Below, piece by piece: positions 1 through 7,040 of a stretch of DNA of 7,199 nt. The stretch is from assembly GCA_964487555.1 (NCBI GenBank), contig CAZART010000189.1, positions 1 through 7,199 of the forward strand. The letters are read 5' to 3'. This DNA comes from CAZART01 sp964487555. GTDB lineage: Bacteria > Bacteroidota > Rhodothermia > Rhodothermales > VXPQ01. The position numbers and the translations under genes were made by a program. The notes under the pieces are model-generated. The model saw only the letters and a list, made by a program, of their open reading frames with translations. It was not told the DNA's origin and ran no database searches. Every line of letters starts with the position of its first letter. Position 1 is the stretch's first letter.

Positions 1-1850
1 CGGTGTTCGAATCCCTGAATGTGGAAGCCGGTCCGTTTCTGGACCCACGCGAGCGTGCGGCCCGCGGTCCGGGCGGATGGGGCTACGATCCGGCATGGGC
101 GGGCGAATTCGAAGCACCTGAATCGATGCTATGGGAAGCCGCAAAGGAGGACGCAAACCAGCCGTTTGGTCCGAACGTCACGGCCGAAGCCTGGGTGCGC
201 TTGCTCGAGGTCGCCGATAATCATACACTCTTGACGAACCGCGTCGGTGGGCGTGACGGGTTTACGCTCGGTATCGAGAACGGGGTGCCCTATTTCCATA
301 TCGCGGTCGGCGGCCGGTCGTACCGCGTCGACGGCGTCACCGCCGTGTCGGCAGGTACGGACGTCTGGCTGGCCGCGACGGCGGAATACGAAGCCTCGGG
401 GACACTTGTGCTCAGTCTCTACCGGGACGGCGTGGCGGAATCCCGCATAACGACGTCCGTATCCGTCGCCACGCCGTATGTCGTGCGGCATCCCTTCTAC
501 GTCGGCACGAGGGTGTCGGGCACCGACGAATCTCCCGTCTTAATCGGAACGGTTACCGGCCTCGTCTACGCTGTCGTCGTGCGGGACTACGTAGCAGCCG
601 ACGATTATTTGAACACGCCTCCGCCTTTCGACGGCAGCACGTACTTCGGACTGCCTGATTTTCACGATTACGATGTGGGCACCTTCCACCTTCCCATGGA
701 CCAGCGAATCGACAGCTACCCTACGCCGATGAAGCAGAAGGTCTATTTGCCGCACGTGAACGACGAGTTCGTCTCACAGGGCACCGCAGTGACTAGCAAC
801 GAAACCACCGGAGAGGCTGAATTCATCTACGTGGCCTACTATCACAGAACGCGCGACAACCGGCTGCGCGTTCGCCGGTCGATTGTCGCGGAGATCGAAG
901 CGCGGACGGGCGCCGTGCGCCGGACGTTTCGATTGACGGGCAGATTGGCCGATTCACATGCGGGCGGCATCGCCCTTGCTGGAGGAGCCCTTTTCGTATC
1001 GTCGGCCGGATATCTCGAGCGATATCCGGTCCCAGACTTCGATCCTGACGCTCCTCGGTATCTCGATCTCGGCGCCGATGACGGCGGTTCGGCGCCGGTA
1101 CGGAGCAAATCGTCGTTCGTATCGACGTTCGCCGACACGCTCTGGGTCGGCGATTACCGCACCGCAACCGAGCAGCAGCCGTATCTGTACGGCTACCCGA
1201 TCGACTCCGCAGGTCGGTTGATATCGGGCAGCGACCCGGCCATCTTCCCCATTCCGCGGCGCATTCAGGGGGTGGACTTTTTCACCGAGAACGGCACGAC
1301 GTACGCTTTTATGTCTCGGAATCGAAACAGCACCGAGGGTGAAGTGCTTCGTTTCCGCCGTTCGGACCTCGATCCCAATTTCGTTCCCTCCTGGGAGGCC
1401 AGTCTCACGTTTCCCCACGGCATCGAAGATCTTTCCTTTACCGCAGACGGAACGCTCTGGTCCAACTCCGAATCCGGTACCGTTTTCTACCAGCGAAATG
1501 TGGAATGGTCGAGCTTTTACCCGTACGCTTTCGGGGTGGAACGGTCAGGGGTTGTTCCAACCTCGACCACGCGCGACGCGCCGCCGAAGGATGGTCTGCT
1601 CTTGGAGGCCTACCCGAATCCTGCCTCCGACCGGGTGACGATCCGCTTCACGCTCGGACGCGCGATGCACGCGCGCGTCCGCCTGATCGACAGCCTCGGC
1701 CGTGTGGTGGCAACATTAGTCGATCGAACGATGGGACGCGGGACGCACTCGGCGAAGTGGGCTGCGCTCCACGCCGCGCAGGGCGTCTATCTCGTAGTTA
1801 TCGAAGCCGGTGAACGCCGGAGATTCCAAACCATTACGGTGATTCGGTGA
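1..1850 (+). CDS. Secreted LamG/beta-propeller-like protein with T9SS type A sorting domain (5' partial)
   Basis: The reading frame is open to the left edge. The GTG at base 3 is probably an internal valine, because the visible N-terminus has no signal peptide, which any T9SS cargo needs for Sec export; the real start therefore lies upstream. Residues below are counted from that GTG. Residues about 60-200 look like a laminin-G/concanavalin-A-type beta-sandwich (LLTNR..GRDGFTLGIENG, then W-x-A-A-T and LYRDG strands). Residues about 235-520 are rich in short beta strands (GTAVTSNE, GGIALAGGALFVSS, GIEDLSFTADGTLW) and resemble a beta-propeller, with no obvious catalytic residues. Residues about 533-615 are a canonical T9SS sorting domain: YPNPASDRVTIRF from 537, then LIDSLGRVV, GVYLVVIEAG and a final TITVIR strand. 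The protein is predicted to be released or attached at the cell surface, possibly binding glycan; the ligand is unknown. It overlaps or abuts the next gene, suggesting one transcript. Confidence 0.85.
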   Translation, partial: VFESLNVEAGPFLDPRERAARGPGGWGYDPAWAGEFEAPESMLWEAAKEDANQPFGPNVTAEAWVRLLEVADNHTLLTNRVGGRDGFTLGIENGVPYFHIAVGGRSYRVDGVTAVSAGTDVWLAATAEYEASGTLVLSLYRDGVAESRITTSVSVATPYVVRHPFYVGTRVSGTDESPVLIGTVTGLVYAVVVRDYVAADDYLNTPPPFDGSTYFGLPDFHDYDVGTFHLPMDQRIDSYPTPMKQKVYLPHVNDEFVSQGTAVTSNETTGEAEFIYVAYYHRTRDNRLRVRRSIVAEIEARTGAVRRTFRLTGRLADSHAGGIALAGGALFVSSAGYLERYPVPDFDPDAPRYLDLGADDGGSAPVRSKSSFVSTFADTLWVGDYRTATEQQPYLYGYPIDSAGRLISGSDPAIFPIPRRIQGVDFFTENGTTYAFMSRNRNSTEGEVLRFRRSDLDPNFVPSWEASLTFPHGIEDLSFTADGTLWSNSESGTVFYQRNVEWSSFYPYAFGVERSGVVPTSTTRDAPPKDGLLLEAYPNPASDRVTIRFTLGRAMHARVRLIDSLGRVVATLVDRTMGRGTHSAKWAALHAAQGVYLVVIEAGERRRFQTITVIR

Positions 1851-3241
1851 GCATGCCGCGTCCACATCCGATCATCCTATGCGTGCTGCTGCTTTTGGCA
1901 GGATGCGGCGCACCGAGCGACCGTTCGACGCTTTCCGAGTTCGGGCCGCCCGTGGCCACCGTAGGCGGGGAACCGATCTACGCGCGCGATTTCGTTCTCA
2001 ACTACGAGCTCGGATTTCCCCATTTGCGCCGCGGCGCGAATCCACGGCTCGGCTATCTCGAACGTATGATCGACGAGAAGCTGCTGGCGCTGGAAGGCTA
2101 CCGGCTCGAGCTCGATCGTGAGCCGGCCGTACAACGGCGTCTCGAGGATCTACGGGTAGAACTGCTCGTCGAGGAGGTGTTTTTGCGATACGTCAACGAC
2201 GAGGTCGAGGTCAGCGACGAAGAAATTCGGACTGCGGCGCAGAAGGACAGGGTGTCTTTCAAGCTTCGCTACCTGCCGCTACGTACGCTCGGACGCGCCC
2301 ACACGGCGCGCGCGAGGGCCCTCGAGATCGGTTTTGAACGCGTAATCGGCGACTTTTCGGCCTCCCAGCGGGACGTTCCGCTTCGTCCGGATGATCTGGA
2401 AAGCCCTTACCTCACGTGGCGCGATATCAATCCCAGGCTGTTGTCTGCGATCGAAGATCTCGAGGTCGGTGAGGTGTCGCAACCGGTTCTTTATCACGGC
2501 ACCTATCTTTTGCTGCAGGTACTCGACGTGCGGCAAGAGCCGACGGGCCGGGTCGTCAGCGACGAGGAGCGTTCACGCTACGAGCAGGTTGTCTTTCAGC
2601 GAAAGGCGCGCACGAAGGCGCGGGAATTCATCGGCTCCATGATGAAGCCGCTCAACGTACGGATGAAGCCGGTTCCTTACGTCGCGCTGCGCAATAACCT
2701 CTGGCGCTGGCATCAGGTCGCGCCGCCGCAGGAAAACCTCCTGCGCGCGTTGGAATCCGTCGACGCACCGTACGCCGACTCGATTCGCACGATGCTTGAT
2801 GAGATTCTCATTACAACCAATGAGGGCGACTGGACCGTCCGACAATTCCTTGAGCAATACCCCATCGAGCGATATCCCTTGCGCTTCCGACGAGCCGAAG
2901 ATTTCGAGAGCGATCTCTACGATGCCATCGGACTAATGCTTCGCGACCGCGCCTTCGTGGCGCGGGCAGCGTCGGAAGGGCTCGACCGGGCCGCCGCGGT
3001 GAAGCATGATCTTCGGCTCTGGTCCGACAAATGGGTGTACCGCGCGCTGTTGGAACGGATCAACGGGAGCGGAGGATCGATCGAGGAGAGGCTGGAGGAG
3101 CTTCGCGATCGATACCGCATCGAGATTCGCCACAGTGTGCTCGACACCCTGGATCTGCCGAATCCGCAGAGCCCCGGACTTACCCTGTTCAAAGGCCACA
3201 CGATGCGCCCCGCCTTCCCTGTCGCCGACGCCGCCTGGTGA
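1847..3241 (+). CDS. SurA/PpiC-type peptidyl-prolyl isomerase-like lipoprotein
   Basis: This is a predicted lipoprotein envelope chaperone. Counting from the GTG at 1847, residues 4-20 form a lipoprotein signal peptide: a short N-region, a run of I/L/V, then the lipobox L-A-G-C with Cys20. An ATG at 1853 (residue 3) is an equally good start; the GTG overlaps the previous stop by four bases (GTGA), while the ATG leaves a 2-nt gap. After Cys20 comes a SurA-like N-terminal chaperone segment (VATVGGEPIYARDF, then LERMIDEKLLALEGYRL and long charged helices). Residues about 134-230 match a parvulin domain best in the second half (LTWRDINPRLLSAIEDLEVG, GEVSQPV at 208-214, then a HGTYLLLQVLDV strand). 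The first strand reads FKLRYLPL rather than the usual A-R-H-I-L, so the active-site His seems absent and isomerase activity is doubtful. A helical C-terminal half (about 250-435) has no motif I recognise. The likely role is folding or escorting outer-membrane or secreted proteins such as the upstream T9SS cargo. Confidence 0.8.
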   Translation: MSMPRPHPIILCVLLLLAGCGAPSDRSTLSEFGPPVATVGGEPIYARDFVLNYELGFPHLRRGANPRLGYLERMIDEKLLALEGYRLELDREPAVQRRLEDLRVELLVEEVFLRYVNDEVEVSDEEIRTAAQKDRVSFKLRYLPLRTLGRAHTARARALEIGFERVIGDFSASQRDVPLRPDDLESPYLTWRDINPRLLSAIEDLEVGEVSQPVLYHGTYLLLQVLDVRQEPTGRVVSDEERSRYEQVVFQRKARTKAREFIGSMMKPLNVRMKPVPYVALRNNLWRWHQVAPPQENLLRALESVDAPYADSIRTMLDEILITTNEGDWTVRQFLEQYPIERYPLRFRRAEDFESDLYDAIGLMLRDRAFVARAASEGLDRAAAVKHDLRLWSDKWVYRALLERINGSGGSIEERLEELRDRYRIEIRHSVLDTLDLPNPQSPGLTLFKGHTMRPAFPVADAAW

Positions 3242-3285
3242 TGGATCGGTTGCTTTCCACCAACTTTGATCGACCGCGCCTATGA
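3239..3285 (+). other. Possible coupling mini-ORF (14 codons) before glpD
   Basis: The stop of the lipoprotein gene forms TGATG with an ATG at 3241. That ATG opens a 14-codon frame (MDRLLSTNFDRPRL) whose TGA at 3283-3285 overlaps the glpD start as ATGA. Both junctions have the geometry of translational coupling. Neither the mini-ORF nor glpD has a visible Shine-Dalgarno sequence, which fits ribosomes being handed on by reinitiation. It could equally be a chance frame, as 14 open codons are common; I see no sign of selection on the peptide itself. Confidence 0.25.
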
Positions 3286-4898
3286 ATCGCGACGCGTTTC
3301 TAGAGCAGATTCGAGGTTCGGACGGGCCGTGGGACGTCGTCATTATCGGCGGCGGCGCCACGGGACTCGGTGCAGCCGTAGACGCGGCGGCGCGTGGTTT
3401 CCGGACGCTGCTTCTCGAGCAAAGTGATTTTGCGAAGGGGACGTCGAGCCGGAGCACGAAGCTAATCCACGGCGGCGTCCGCTATTTGCAGCAGGGAAAC
3501 GTTTCGCTCGTCTTCGAGGCGCTCCATGAGCGCGGCCGGCTGCTCGAAAACGCGCCCCACCTCGTCAGGAACCTGGAATTTGTGCTGCCGGCTTATTCAT
3601 GGTGGGAGCGCCCGTTCTACGGTATCGGCCTTAAGATCTACGACGTACTCGCGGGCAAGTACTCGCTGGGCAAATCGCACGTCTTGTCGAAGAACGCCGC
3701 ATCCAAGGCGTTACCCGGACTCAAGACCGAACGTCTGCGTGGCGGCATTGCTTATCACGACGGCCAGTTCGACGATGCCCGTCTCGCCGTCGCGCTCGCT
3801 CGCACGGCAGCAGATCTCGGCGCGGTGGTCGTGAACTACGCACGGGTTGAGGATCTTAAAAAGGACAAGAACGGACGCACGTGCGGCGTGATCGTCCGAG
3901 AACTCGAATCCGGCGCAGAACTTGACATTTCCGCCCGCGCCGTCGTGAATGCCACCGGTGTATTTGTCGACGCCATCCGATTGAAGGACGACGCAGACGC
4001 ACGCCCTATTATAAGTCCCAGCCAGGGAATTCACGTCGTGCTGGACCGCGCCTTCCTTCCGTCCGATAACGCGATGCTTATTCCGCGAACCGCAGACGGA
4101 CGCGTGCTGTTCGCCGTTCCCTGGTATGACCGCGTCCTTCTCGGAACGACCGACACCCCCGTCGATCGGGTACGTCTCGATCCGCGTCCACTGAATGAGG
4201 AGATTGACTATCTGCTCGATTATGCCGGGCGCTATCTCGAGCGAGCGCCGACACGCGACGACGTCCTAAGCACCTTCGCCGGCCTGCGACCCCTCGTGAG
4301 CTCCGGTGATGAGAACGACACGGCGTCGATCTCGCGAGATCACGTCGTCCGCATCTCGAAGTCCGGGCTGATTACGGTGACGGGAGGAAAGTGGACGACC
4401 TATCGTAAGATGGGGGAGGATACAATCGACGAGGCGATTCGCATCGGAAAGCTCGATGAGCGTCCGTCGACGACGGCTGATCTCCGGTTGCACGGTTGGA
4501 TACGCCCGGCGTCGACATCGGACCGGCAGGACGGGTACGGCTCGGACCGTCCCCGCGTGGAAGAGATCATCCGCGCGGAAAAAGACGGCGCCGACTTGCT
4601 ACACTCGAAGTTGCCATACCGATGCGGCGAAGTCACGTGGGCCGTTCGGTTCGAGATGGCGCGGACGCTGGAGGATGTTCTCGCTCGTCGCACGCGTGCG
4701 CTCCTCCTCGACGCCGAAGCCGCCGTCGAATGTGCGCCGGCCGTCGCGGAGCGGATGGCGAAGGAACTCGGCCAAAGCGAGGAATGGAAGGAGGAGCAGA
4801 CGCGTTCCTTCACGGAACTCGCCTGCGAATACATGCCCGCCGGTACGCGTAGGCAAACAGTCACGGGATCGCAAAAAGAACTTTCAGTCCGAAAATGA
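3282..4898 (+). CDS. glpD: Aerobic-type glycerol-3-phosphate dehydrogenase (FAD, quinone-linked)
   Basis: This enzyme oxidises sn-glycerol 3-phosphate to dihydroxyacetone phosphate and passes electrons through FAD to the quinone pool at the inner face of the cytoplasmic membrane. The 538 residues match the usual family length. The N-terminus has the Rossmann FAD site DVVIIGGGATGLG (glycines at 23-30) with the acidic end of the second strand at Glu46. The family signature GTSSRSTKLIHGGVRYLQQG follows at 53-72. PRTADGRVLFAVPW and LLGTTDTP lie in the substrate half, and ITVTGGKWTTYR at 364-375 is the second conserved FAD/substrate motif. A DAO C-terminal domain (about 400-520: LPYRCGEVTWAVRFEMARTL, then LARRTRALLLDAEAA) closes the protein. 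The ATG start leaves about 20 residues before the FAD motif, which is normal. It lies 40 nt after the lipoprotein gene, with no terminator seen between them. A glpF-like gene downstream supports glycerol catabolism; glpK is not in the window. Confidence 0.96.
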   Translation: MNRDAFLEQIRGSDGPWDVVIIGGGATGLGAAVDAAARGFRTLLLEQSDFAKGTSSRSTKLIHGGVRYLQQGNVSLVFEALHERGRLLENAPHLVRNLEFVLPAYSWWERPFYGIGLKIYDVLAGKYSLGKSHVLSKNAASKALPGLKTERLRGGIAYHDGQFDDARLAVALARTAADLGAVVVNYARVEDLKKDKNGRTCGVIVRELESGAELDISARAVVNATGVFVDAIRLKDDADARPIISPSQGIHVVLDRAFLPSDNAMLIPRTADGRVLFAVPWYDRVLLGTTDTPVDRVRLDPRPLNEEIDYLLDYAGRYLERAPTRDDVLSTFAGLRPLVSSGDENDTASISRDHVVRISKSGLITVTGGKWTTYRKMGEDTIDEAIRIGKLDERPSTTADLRLHGWIRPASTSDRQDGYGSDRPRVEEIIRAEKDGADLLHSKLPYRCGEVTWAVRFEMARTLEDVLARRTRALLLDAEAAVECAPAVAERMAKELGQSEEWKEEQTRSFTELACEYMPAGTRRQTVTGSQKELSVRK

Positions 4899-4993
4899 GC
4901 AATCGAACGGCAGCGTAGATGCGGTTAGCCGTGCGGACGGCAGCCTGCATGGCCGCCGCGCGGGAGGTACGAAGGTCGAGCGGCACAAATCGT

Positions 4994-5019
4994 GTACGTC
5001 GGGCATTCTAATTCGTACG
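4994..5019 (+). repeat. Left arm of long-spaced inverted repeat
   Basis: GCATTCTAATTCGT at 5003-5016 is the exact reverse complement of ACGAATTAGAATGC at 5141-5154. Extending inward to 5019 gives 16 of 17 matches, and an outer GTACG block (4994-4998) is also matched by CGTAC at 5157-5161 after a small gap. The arms are AT-rich in a GC-rich region and are separated by 118 nt (5020-5137) that hold the terminator hairpin. Confidence 0.75.
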
Positions 5020-5074
5020 GGGCCGGCGCTTTTCGAGACATCGACGGCCATTCCTCTTCTACCAGAGACGCCAC

Positions 5075-5099
5075 GAACGAAGGCCCGGGCTTCGTTTTT
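5075..5099 (+). terminator. Rho-independent terminator downstream of glpD
   Basis: AACGAAG (5076-5082) pairs perfectly with CTTCGTT (5090-5096) around a GC-rich GCCCGGG loop region that can add another pair, with a G-U closing pair at the base. The 3' arm runs straight into a five-T tract (5095-5099). The reverse strand lacks a T-tract, so the terminator acts on rightward transcription. It sits about 180 nt after the glpD stop and 50 nt before the PHP start, so it should end the glpD transcript and implies a separate promoter for the PHP gene in 5100-5150. No convincing promoter motif could be picked out there. Confidence 0.75.
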
Positions 5100-5137
5100 C
5101 GCGATCGGAGAACCTCCTCGTTGTTCCATTTATTGAC

Positions 5138-5161
5138 CGCACGAATTAGAATGCGCGTACG
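5138..5161 (-). repeat. Right arm of inverted repeat, covering the PHP gene start codon
   Basis: This arm is the reverse complement of the arm at 5003-5019 (14 exact, 16 of 17 extended). The ATG of the PHP hydrolase gene (5151) lies within it. If one transcript read through the upstream terminator, the two arms could pair and hide the start codon. Alternatively the arms are two sites for one DNA-binding protein, or the ends of a small dead insertion. Confidence 0.7.
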
Positions 5162-6278
5162 CCTCCTCGTTATTTCAATCGTCACCGTAATGGTGGTTCT
5201 TAGCGCCACGGCTCTTCTGAGTTTTTCAAATACCGAAGCTGTTGAAGACGACCGCGCCGCGCGCTGGTACAAAGGGAATACGCACGCGCACACGGTGCTG
5301 AGCGGTCATGGCGATTCGTCGCCCGAGCACGTCGCCGCCTGGTATCACGACCGTGGCTACAACTTTCTCATTCTGAGCGAGCATAACATTTTTATCGACC
5401 CGGATTCCGTCGAGCTTCCCGCCGACCGCCGAGACGACTTTATCCTCATCCCCGGCGAGGAGATCACGGGAAACAAGGTCATCCACACGACGGCCATGAA
5501 CATTCATGGGTTGGTTGACTGGAATGCCGACCACGAACACAAGCATCAGATCATTCAAAGTCACGTCGACAGCACCATTGAGGCCGGCGGTACGCCGATT
5601 CTCAACCATCCAAACTTCCGGTGGGCCGTTACGACCGACGATATGCTGCCCGTCCAGCGGCTTCATCTGTTTGAATTATTTAACGGCCACCCGGCGGTGC
5701 ACAATTTCGGCGATGCCGTCCGCCCGTCGACGGAGACGATGTGGGACGAACTGCTCACGAAGGGCATGTTGATCTATGCCGTGTCGTCTGACGATGCGCA
5801 CGAATTTCAAAGCCTGGCGGACACGCTTTCTAACCCCGGACGCGGCTGGATAATGGTTCACGCAAATGATCTGACACCTGCCGCCGTCACGCGTGCCATT
5901 CAACGCGGCGACTTCTATGCAACGAGCGGTGTGGTTCTGGATGCCGTCGAGCGCGGAACAGACAGCTATCAAGTCGCCGTCAACAGCGAGGCCACGGAGA
6001 AGGAGCTGCAATCGCCATACGTGATCGGACATCGCGACGACGAAACGACGAGCCGCGGTTATGAGATCAGCTTTATTGGCGACGACGGAAAGGTGCTGAA
6101 GCACGTGGAGGGTGCCGTGGCCTCTTACGCGATTTCCGATGATGCTTCGTACATTCGGGCGAAGATCACCTACACCCGACCGGCGGAAGATGGGAGTGCT
6201 GAGGCGTTCTACGCGTGGACCCAGCCGGTATTTACCGACGAAAGGGCCGAGGCGGCATCCGAACTCGGCCGACGCTAA
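5151..6278 (+). CDS. Exported PHP-superfamily metallohydrolase (CehA/McbA-like)
   Basis: This is a predicted metal-dependent hydrolase of the PHP superfamily (amidohydrolase-like TIM-barrel enzymes, often phosphoesterases). I chose the ATG at 5151, giving 375 aa, because it starts a clean signal sequence or N-terminal anchor (MRVRLLVISIVTVMVVLSAT, possible cleavage near 30). The frame extends upstream to a GTG at 4992, but that would place a terminator hairpin inside the gene. Metal-ligand motifs are complete: NTHAHT with His45 and His47, SEHN with His78, PGEE at 101-104, NHPN with His153, and SSDDAH with Asp214/Asp215 and His217. The C-terminal part (about 300-375) is a small beta-rich domain. 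It should act in the periplasm or on the outer face of the inner membrane. The substrate is unknown; family members include carbaryl hydrolases and phosphoesterases. Its place between glpD and glpF hints at releasing glycerol or glycerol phosphate, which is only an inference. Confidence 0.88.
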   Translation: MRVRLLVISIVTVMVVLSATALLSFSNTEAVEDDRAARWYKGNTHAHTVLSGHGDSSPEHVAAWYHDRGYNFLILSEHNIFIDPDSVELPADRRDDFILIPGEEITGNKVIHTTAMNIHGLVDWNADHEHKHQIIQSHVDSTIEAGGTPILNHPNFRWAVTTDDMLPVQRLHLFELFNGHPAVHNFGDAVRPSTETMWDELLTKGMLIYAVSSDDAHEFQSLADTLSNPGRGWIMVHANDLTPAAVTRAIQRGDFYATSGVVLDAVERGTDSYQVAVNSEATEKELQSPYVIGHRDDETTSRGYEISFIGDDGKVLKHVEGAVASYAISDDASYIRAKITYTRPAEDGSAEAFYAWTQPVFTDERAEAASELGRR

Positions 6279-6297
6279 TGAACCTAACCCATCATCC

Positions 6298-6306
6298 AAA
6301 GGAGGT
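6298..6306 (+). promoter_or_regulatory. Strong Shine-Dalgarno site of the aquaporin gene
   Basis: AAAGGAGGT lies nine bases (counted from AGGAGG) ahead of the ATG at 6315 and is a full complement to the 16S rRNA 3' end. It fixes the start of the aquaporin gene. No other gene start in the window has a comparable site. Confidence 0.85.
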
Positions 6307-6314
6307 CCGTCCGT

Positions 6315-7040
6315 ATGTCCCCATTCATCGCTGAAATCGTCGGAACTGCGCTGCTGCTTTTGCTCGGCGACGGCGTCGTCGCCAATGTCCTCCTTCGCGG
6401 CACGAAGGGCGAAAATTCCGGTTGGATCGTCATCACCTTTGGGTGGGGCATGGCCGTGTTTGTGGGCGTATTCGCCGTAGCGGCATTCAGTGGCGCCCAC
6501 ATCAACCCTGCCGTTACCGTCGGCCTCGCCGCGGCCGGCAAATTCGAGTGGGCGCTGGTGCCGGTTTATCTCGTCGCGCAGTTTATCGGCGCAGCGCTTG
6601 GAGCATTTCTCGTGTGGCTGCACTACCGCCCCCATTTTGGTGCGACGGAAGACAAGGACCTCAAGTTGGCGGTCTTCTGCACGGCGCCGGCGATCCGCGA
6701 CACGACGTCTAATTTTATATCTGAGGCCATCGGAACGTTCGTTCTGGTATTCGGCGTGCTGTACCTCGCGGCGCCCGAGGTCGGGCTTGGTGCTCTGGAC
6801 GCGCTGCCGGTAGGATTGGTCGTGCTGGTGATCGGCCTGTCGCTCGGGGGGACCACCGGATATGCCATCAATCCGGCCCGAGATCTTTCCCCGCGGTTGA
6901 TGCACGCGCTCCTGCCCATTGGAGGCGGCAAGCGTGACAGCGACTGGGGCTACGCCTGGATACCCGTCGTCGGGCCGATTATAGGCGGGCTGTTGGCGGC
7001 ACTTGCCTACCACGGATTGAACATATCCGCAGCAATGTGA
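6315..7040 (+). CDS. glpF: Aquaglyceroporin / glycerol uptake facilitator (MIP family)
   Basis: This is an inner-membrane channel for passive entry of glycerol and probably other small polyols or water. Its 241 residues show the MIP layout: six membrane helices (about 4-26, 37-58, 80-103, 135-153, 164-178, 215-235) and two re-entrant half-helices carrying SGAHINPAVT (NPA at 64-66) and GYAINPARDLSPR (NPA at 186-188). Asp190 after NPAR is the hallmark of glycerol facilitators as opposed to water-only aquaporins. By alignment with E. coli GlpF, the selectivity filter is Trp44, Gly174, Tyr183 and Arg189; E. coli has Trp, Gly, Phe, Arg, so Phe is replaced by Tyr. The start is set by a perfect Shine-Dalgarno sequence. 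It follows the PHP gene by 36 nt without a terminator, so the two are probably co-transcribed. With glpD upstream it fits a glycerol-use locus. Transport substrate is inferred from motifs. Confidence 0.93.
   Translation: MSPFIAEIVGTALLLLLGDGVVANVLLRGTKGENSGWIVITFGWGMAVFVGVFAVAAFSGAHINPAVTVGLAAAGKFEWALVPVYLVAQFIGAALGAFLVWLHYRPHFGATEDKDLKLAVFCTAPAIRDTTSNFISEAIGTFVLVFGVLYLAAPEVGLGALDALPVGLVVLVIGLSLGGTTGYAINPARDLSPRLMHALLPIGGGKRDSDWGYAWIPVVGPIIGGLLAALAYHGLNISAAM

Noticed and set aside
3..5. GTG at base 3 as the true start of the first gene
   Set aside because: No signal peptide follows it although the protein has a T9SS sorting domain, so the gene is almost certainly cut by the window edge.
1006..1029. 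Perfect 9-bp inverted repeat CCGGATATC / GATATCCGG with a 6-nt loop inside the first gene
   Set aside because: About one such hairpin is expected by chance in 7 kb, it lies within coding sequence, and no T-tract follows.
4928..4941. Small hairpin GCCGT-GCGG-ACGGC after glpD
   Set aside because: The stem is only five pairs and has no T-tract; the hairpin at 5075-5099 is a far better terminator.
4992..5150. Upstream GTG start extending the PHP protein by 53 residues
   Set aside because: The extension would cover the terminator hairpin and bury the signal sequence that starts cleanly at the ATG at 5151.
5113..5171. CCTCCTCGTT repeated at 5113-5122 and 5162-5171
   Set aside because: A 10-nt direct repeat of low complexity, one copy inside the signal-peptide coding region; it is likely chance.
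5676..7013. 445-codon open frame on the minus strand
   Set aside because: It lies opposite the well-supported PHP and aquaporin genes; its translation is rich in Arg, Gln and His with no recognisable domain, as expected for an antisense shadow in GC-rich DNA.
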